Source: Erysipelotrichia bacterium
Lineage (GTDB): Bacteria > Bacillota_I > Bacilli_A > Erysipelotrichales > Erysipelotrichaceae
Assembly (NCBI GenBank): GCA_009916335.1
Contig: SAAR01000084.1
Span: 1 to 11,761 of the forward strand
Direction: 5' to 3'
Length of the DNA stretch: 11,761 bases
Every line of letters starts with the position of its first letter. Position 1 is the first letter of the stretch. Of the stretch, positions 7,603 through 11,761 are shown in pieces. A model generated the notes under the pieces. It was not told the DNA's origin. It worked only from the letters and a program-made list of their open reading frames with translations, and made no database searches. A program made the translations under genes and the position numbers.

Positions 7603-8469
7603 ATGTTACAGCACTATGTCCCGCGTTTTTATTTGAAGTACTTTGCTATTCCCGAAACTAAAACTTCAATGAAACCAAAGGTATGGGCATTTTCGAAAGA
7701 GAAGGATGGAAAAGCTCCCTTTGTTACTGGTGTTCACGGTATAGCGGCGCAAAGATATTTGTATTCTCCGATCAAATCAGATGGTAGTCGCTGTATGGAA
7801 ACAGAAACAAAGTTGGCTGGCCTTGAAAGTATTTTAAGCCAAGTCTGGGAACAACTTGCTAATGATTTTGTTGATTTAGATAATATATATATTCGGAAAG
7901 CATTAGCACTCTTTTTAGCTACTTTAGTTCTACGCAATCCCCAAAAAATTGATGAAATAAAGAAAATACATCAGACGATTGTAAATTGGGTTGAAACTAT
8001 GCCGACAGAAGAACTTACTCCAGAACTTCTTGTTGAGTTTAATCGATACAAAAGCGCATCAGAGAATAATTTTCAAGAGTTTTTTGTCGAGCATATTCAT
8101 AATGATGCACTACTTATTACAAGACTCTTTTTGGCAAAACGGTGGTCTATTATTTTCTCGAATGAACCTGTGTTTATAACATCTGATAACCCTGTCGTAA
8201 TAGTGAATGATAAACATAAACCATATGGTATTAAGACTGAAGGAACAGTCATTATTTTTCCTATAAGTCCTACAAAGTTGTTATGGCTAGATGACTTGTA
8301 CGATGAACCTAAGGATCAGTATTATCCTTTGAAGTGTCAAGACGCAAGGAGTTATAACATGCTAATATGGATGAATGCCCCAAGATATATGTTTTCACAC
8401 CGGGATTGTGATGTTGTTTTGGCTGAAATCATGAGTTATGTTGATGCTTATGAAAACGAATACAGGTAA
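7603..8469 (+). CDS. DUF4238 family protein
   Basis: 288 residues from the chosen ATG. The N-terminus HYVPRFYLKYF (4-14) is the hallmark opening of DUF4238, and the later ITSDNPVV (192-199), preceded by WSIIFSNEP and followed by an IFPISPTKLLWL strand pair, is the second conserved block. The function of the family is not established as far as I know; its conserved H4, P7, R8, D195 and N196 suggest a catalytic or ligand site, by inference. The frame is open from 7462, but that would overlap gene 4 and lacks the family opening at its start; GAGGAGG a few bases ahead of 7603 and the HxVPxxYL motif three residues in settle the start. It lies 76 bases after the nuclease/SEC-C gene on the same strand without a terminator, so it is likely in one operon with it and may be a partner. 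No signal peptide or membrane segment. Confidence 0.8.
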   Translation: MLQHYVPRFYLKYFAIPETKTSMKPKVWAFSKEKDGKAPFVTGVHGIAAQRYLYSPIKSDGSRCMETETKLAGLESILSQVWEQLANDFVDLDNIYIRKALALFLATLVLRNPQKIDEIKKIHQTIVNWVETMPTEELTPELLVEFNRYKSASENNFQEFFVEHIHNDALLITRLFLAKRWSIIFSNEPVFITSDNPVVIVNDKHKPYGIKTEGTVIIFPISPTKLLWLDDLYDEPKDQYYPLKCQDARSYNMLIWMNAPRYMFSHRDCDVVLAEIMSYVDAYENEYR

Positions 8470-8486
8470 GAAAAGGGGCATGGGAA

Positions 8487-8537
8487 ATGAGTTTATTAGA
8501 ATCGGAAGAAGAAGCAAGGAAGGTAGCCAATTCTTAA
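8487..8537 (+). other. 16-residue mini-ORF in frame with gene 6
   Basis: ATG at 8487 is preceded by AAAAGGGG (8471-8478) at good spacing and opens a 16-residue frame (MSLLESEEEARKVANS) closed by TAA at 8535-8537. The same frame continues without another stop through KLANYSETVEGGTT into the ATG of gene 6. It could be a translated leader peptide, or the stop could have cut off the original N-terminus of a longer gene 6 product. Acidic SEEEA wording resembles the SEEEQ near the gene 6 start. Real expression unproven. Confidence 0.3.
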
Positions 8538-8579
8538 AAATTAGCAAATTATTCTGAAACGGTTGAAGGGGGAACAACT

Positions 8580-8825
8580 ATGAACAATAATGATTATTTG
8601 AGTGAAGAAGAACAATTTAAAGAAATTCTTAATAATGAAGAAATAAGCAGAATAAAAGATCCAGAGCTTAGAAATATTCGATCAAAATATTGGGGGTTAA
8701 GGCATCAAGCCTTTTTAGATGAACACAAAATACCAGACAGAATGATTGGGATGGAATTTGATAAAATCAAAGCAGAAGAGATGAAAGAGCTTAATGAATA
8801 TAGACAACGTAATAATAAAGGTTAA
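8580..8825 (+). CDS. Small charged helical protein upstream of the STAND nuclease
   Basis: 81 residues, not assigned to a family I can name. It is very rich in E, K, D, N and R, has no cysteine and no hydrophobic segment long enough for a membrane, and is predicted mostly helical: a first helix (about 6-30), a middle block RSKYWGLRHQAFLDE (34-48) with most of its aromatic residues and probably the conserved core, and a last helix (about 55-77). GAAGGGGG a few bases ahead of the ATG is a good ribosome site. It starts 110 bases after DUF4238 and ends 87 bases before the STAND nuclease, all on one strand. Its position suggests an accessory or control protein for the STAND nuclease, or less likely a third partner of the upstream pair; both are inferences. 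A longer form reading from 8487 is blocked by a TAA. Confidence 0.65.
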   Translation: MNNNDYLSEEEQFKEILNNEEISRIKDPELRNIRSKYWGLRHQAFLDEHKIPDRMIGMEFDKIKAEEMKELNEYRQRNNKG

Positions 8826-8854
8826 AAATATCCGTTAACAATAGATAATATTGA

Positions 8855-8884
8855 TTAAAAATTGAGAGTATAGGTAATTTTTAA
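8855..8884. repeat. AT-only inverted repeat before the STAND gene
   Basis: TTAAAAATT (8855-8863) and AATTTTTAA (8876-8884) are exact inverted arms around a 12-base loop. It lies in the 87-base gap between gene 6 and the STAND gene. With no G-C pairs it is a weak terminator or operator candidate, and in DNA this AT-rich it may be chance. Confidence 0.25.
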
Positions 8885-8912
8885 AAGTGATTGTTGAGGA
8901 GATTAATATAAT

Positions 8913-11761
8913 ATGGCAAACCTAAAAGCGGGAATAGGAGACCCATACTGGTACGAATGGTCTGTGGGATTGTTATATGCCTTAGATATGCTTAATCCAG
9001 ATAACAATATTAAACATGTAATTTTGCAAGAGAGTCGGCTTCAGGGCTTGGACGACGTTATTATTGTATACAATGATAATCATGCAGCGTGTATTCAAAT
9101 TAAACATACTAGAGAGAATGACACTCTGACTTTTTCTAATATGACATCAAAAAGTGATGAAAAGGAATCTTATTTACGTAGTTTTTGTACTGATTGGGAT
9201 AAGGCTCAAACTCAAGGATATACATCATGTAAGGCTGTCTTGTTTACGAATAGAGATATAGGGAAAAGTAAATATACACCAAAAGATTCATGGGAAAGAC
9301 CAGCTTTGGAGAAGTTTTGGTACGAGTTAAAGACTAAAGTAAATGCGGCTACTTCTATTAGCGATATTTCAATGAGCCAAGAATGGAAATCAGCTTGGGA
9401 ACAGTGGCTAGGCGAAATGTCTGACTTAAGTAATGAGAAAAAGTTAAGTTTTCTTAGAAATTTTGATATAAAGTCTAACCAAGAAGACCTAGATGAAATA
9501 ATTAAAAGCATTGCACAGAAACTTTCACAATATTTTAAAACCGATCAAAGAAAAGCTGTTCAGCTTCACCAGAAACTTTGCTATGCTCTTATGGAGTGGG
9601 CGACTACTTTAAGGAAAAAAGAGGAAATTACTAGGGAGGATTTGCTTGCGGCGTTGTCTTTAGGTAATGATGAAATACAGGGCGAACATAATTTAGCGAC
9701 ATGTGAGCCGTTTTTCTTATCGAGGATTGAGTTTGCGAAAAAGTTGGAAAAAACATTACAGGATAGAGAAGCTCCTGTAGTGTTTTTATCAGGTGAACCC
9801 GGAGCAGGGAAAACTAATATAGTAAGTTATATTGCAAATAAAATTGATTCGGTGATTACCCTAAGATTTCATGCATTTAAGCCTCTAACATCAAATGATT
9901 TGTATCTATCCGCGGATAGCGGCATTAGTGATCCAGAGGCATTATGGGGAAACCTTCTAATTGAACTTAGGGGATTGCTTAAAGGCAGGCTTTCCAAATA
10001 CTGTGTTCCTGTATCAAACGAACTATTGGCATCAGTAGAAGAAATAAGGAGCGAAGTATTACGACTATCAAATGTTCTTGCCGGTGAAACAGGTATGACT
10101 ACTGTTATAGCTATTGACGGTATTGACCATGCAGCCCGGGTAGGGAGCAGAAACACCTTTCTTCAAACGCTAGTTCCTCCTGAAGGAGTGCCAGAAAAAA
10201 TTTGTTTTCTTATATCAGGACAACCTATTCATCAGTATGACCAATATCCGGATTGGCTGGCAGATTCGGATAGAGTATTAAGAATAGATGTTCCTAGTAT
10301 AGATGAATGTGATATAAAGCAGTTATATGATAGGGCAGATATCAAAATTCCTCAAGAGAGCGCAACGGCTGCTATCAAGTTAATCAATAAAACAGTAGCG
10401 GGAAATACATTGTCGGCTGTTTTTGCTATTCATGAAGCAAAGCAGTGTTCTTCAATAGAAGAGTTAGAGCAGCAACTTGAATGCAAGCAACTATCAAGTG
10501 GCATTAGTGCGTATTATGAATATATATGGAAATCTGCGAAAGGAAATATCCCATCTCAATTTTTTTATATGGATACCCTTTTGGCCGGAGTATTTTCTTT
10601 GGTTAACAAAAAAGTAACTACAAAACTATTAGCAGAGATATGTAGTCAAGAAAATATTTCCGAAATGGCATGGCAGAGAGTTTTACAATTGTTGTATCCA
10701 ATAGTTATAGCTAGTGATGGGGACTTTAGAGTATTTCATAATGATGTTCGGATATATCTTGAAAAATATATTCGAAAGGATAAAGATACTTTTATTAGCG
10801 TTGCTGATAGATTAGCCGATTATTATATATTAAAAAGCGATGATATTAAAATTAAGCACGAAATAGTGTTTGGTTTATTAAAGTATGCCAATAGGGATAA
10901 TGAATATATAGACGTTTTTACAAGAGAGTACGTGATTGAAGCAATAAAAGCCAAACGACCAATGGCTGAAATATTTGAGCAACTAGAAGACACACTTAGA
11001 TCTTTGCTGAAGATAAGTGATCTAAAGAAAGTTCTTAAATTTAGTTGTGCTGTTACGACCCTATACCAGTACAAGCTGTCTTTACAATGGCTTGATAAAC
11101 CGCATGAGGCAGAAGTTGAATTACCCATTGTACTGAATAGTGAAAAGAGGATTACTCCTAGGGCATTAATTACTCCAGCGATTTTATTGCAAATGCTTGA
11201 GGATACGCAATTGTTGATAGCTCATGGTGAACTTATAAGAGCTCAAAATAATTTGAATAGATGGCTCGGAGAATTAACGCCTGAGAGTGTACAGCAACTA
11301 CTTATTTTAAATCATGGAAATCTAGATGAGCGGAAGCGAGAATTGGGTGACGACATAGCCTCAATCTTAGAGTTATGGGGGCGGTTAGCGCAGCATATTA
11401 ATGTGAACTTTATAGAGGCTCTCGATAACCAAATAGACCCTGAAAAGGCAAAGTTAGCAAGAGCACTTTTTGCTAAGGGCTGGCTAGATGAAGGGAAGAA
11501 TTTCCTTAATGAGCAAGAGGTAGAAAACACTATAAGTAAGTTGAGCCATTATTTTATAGATGACTTAGAAGCTTATGTTCACGCTATACTTGATACAAAC
11601 AACGAAATACTGATATTTCGCATATCGCAAACGAATTTTCGAGATGATTTTTCTAATGCGCTGAGAGTAAAATTTGTAGTTTGGTCACTAATTAACAATA
11701 AGCAAGATGTTTATAGTGAATGGGTTAGTGCAATTGTGTCTGAACGTTTTAATTATATTGA
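8913..11761 (+). CDS. STAND NTPase with N-terminal DUF4297/Cap4-type nuclease domain, Avs-like (partial, 3' end outside window)
   Basis: 949 codons are open from the ATG to the right edge with no stop, so the gene is cut by the window. Residues about 1-210 look like the DUF4297 (Cap4-type) double-strand DNA nuclease: E40, GLDDV (45-49) and the QIK of 62-64 form a PD-(D/E)XK-like site. Residues about 270-470 are a P-loop NTPase: Walker A GEPGAGKT at 294-301, Walker B VIAIDGID at 398-405 followed by HAAR, and a LISGQP sensor strand at 433-438. A winged-helix-like region follows (about 555-625, ending FRVFHNDVRIYLEKYI), then a long helical region from about 630 to the edge, probably the sensor repeats. 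This order is that of antiviral STAND (Avs) proteins, which on binding a phage protein oligomerise and switch on the effector. The subtype cannot be set without the missing C-terminus. TTGAGGAG (8894-8901) about 11 bases upstream supports the start. The small gene 6 lies 87 bases ahead. Confidence 0.85.
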   Translation, partial: MANLKAGIGDPYWYEWSVGLLYALDMLNPDNNIKHVILQESRLQGLDDVIIVYNDNHAACIQIKHTRENDTLTFSNMTSKSDEKESYLRSFCTDWDKAQTQGYTSCKAVLFTNRDIGKSKYTPKDSWERPALEKFWYELKTKVNAATSISDISMSQEWKSAWEQWLGEMSDLSNEKKLSFLRNFDIKSNQEDLDEIIKSIAQKLSQYFKTDQRKAVQLHQKLCYALMEWATTLRKKEEITREDLLAALSLGNDEIQGEHNLATCEPFFLSRIEFAKKLEKTLQDREAPVVFLSGEPGAGKTNIVSYIANKIDSVITLRFHAFKPLTSNDLYLSADSGISDPEALWGNLLIELRGLLKGRLSKYCVPVSNELLASVEEIRSEVLRLSNVLAGETGMTTVIAIDGIDHAARVGSRNTFLQTLVPPEGVPEKICFLISGQPIHQYDQYPDWLADSDRVLRIDVPSIDECDIKQLYDRADIKIPQESATAAIKLINKTVAGNTLSAVFAIHEAKQCSSIEELEQQLECKQLSSGISAYYEYIWKSAKGNIPSQFFYMDTLLAGVFSLVNKKVTTKLLAEICSQENISEMAWQRVLQLLYPIVIASDGDFRVFHNDVRIYLEKYIRKDKDTFISVADRLADYYILKSDDIKIKHEIVFGLLKYANRDNEYIDVFTREYVIEAIKAKRPMAEIFEQLEDTLRSLLKISDLKKVLKFSCAVTTLYQYKLSLQWLDKPHEAEVELPIVLNSEKRITPRALITPAILLQMLEDTQLLIAHGELIRAQNNLNRWLGELTPESVQQLLILNHGNLDERKRELGDDIASILELWGRLAQHINVNFIEALDNQIDPEKAKLARALFAKGWLDEGKNFLNEQEVENTISKLSHYFIDDLEAYVHAILDTNNEILIFRISQTNFRDDFSNALRVKFVVWSLINNKQDVYSEWVSAIVSERFNYI

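Noticed and set aside
9212..11530. Several minus-strand frames of 72-101 residues
   Set aside because: All lie antisense to the continuous STAND nuclease frame, which has clear motifs; they are shadows.
1..11761. CRISPR arrays, tRNA genes, insertion-sequence ends, phage attachment sites
   Set aside because: No regularly spaced repeats, no tRNA-like fold, no transposase or integrase frame and no flanking terminal repeats were seen by eye; a short attachment core could be missed.

Overview
This AT-rich window has strong AGGAGG-type ribosome binding sites and mostly A/T-ending codons. That points to a low-GC Gram-positive relative (Bacillota, perhaps a clostridial, Negativicutes or Bacillales lineage), but nothing in it identifies a genus. 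No ribosomal RNA, tRNA, CRISPR array, transposase or housekeeping gene is visible. All seven substantial genes look accessory, and several belong to families common in prokaryotic defence islands.

Layout. Bases 1-168 hold a probable terminator of an upstream gene and the leader of gene 1. Gene 1 (169-1329, +) is a stand-alone AlbA_2/Schlafen-type protein. A long GC-rich hairpin (1379-1420) follows, then gene 2 (1521-2393, +), an uncharacterised protein with a CxxC...H...H...CC probable zinc site. Gene 3 (2419-4689, -) converges on gene 2 with a 25-base gap. It encodes a large PD-(D/E)XK nuclease-like protein ending in a SEC-C zinc motif. Across a 395-base divergent intergenic region lies gene 4 (5085-7526, +), a full-length divergent paralogue of gene 3 with the same nuclease motif spacing and the same SEC-C tail. 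Gene 5 (7603-8469, +) is a DUF4238 protein. A 16-residue mini-ORF (8487-8537) and gene 6 (8580-8825, +, 81 residues) follow. The last gene (8913 to the window end, +) is open to the right edge. It encodes an Avs-like STAND NTPase with an N-terminal DUF4297/Cap4-type nuclease domain, a P-loop NTPase core and the start of a long helical C-terminal region.

How the genes may work together. From 5085 rightwards all genes share one strand, have gaps of about 76-110 bases, carry their own ribosome binding sites, and show no convincing terminator between them, so they may form one transcription unit or two adjacent ones. The STAND nuclease fits a phage-sensing, DNA-degrading effector by family analogy. 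The divergent nuclease/SEC-C pair with the DUF4238 gene next to one member is the best candidate here for an undescribed system. Its function is inferred from context and motifs only.
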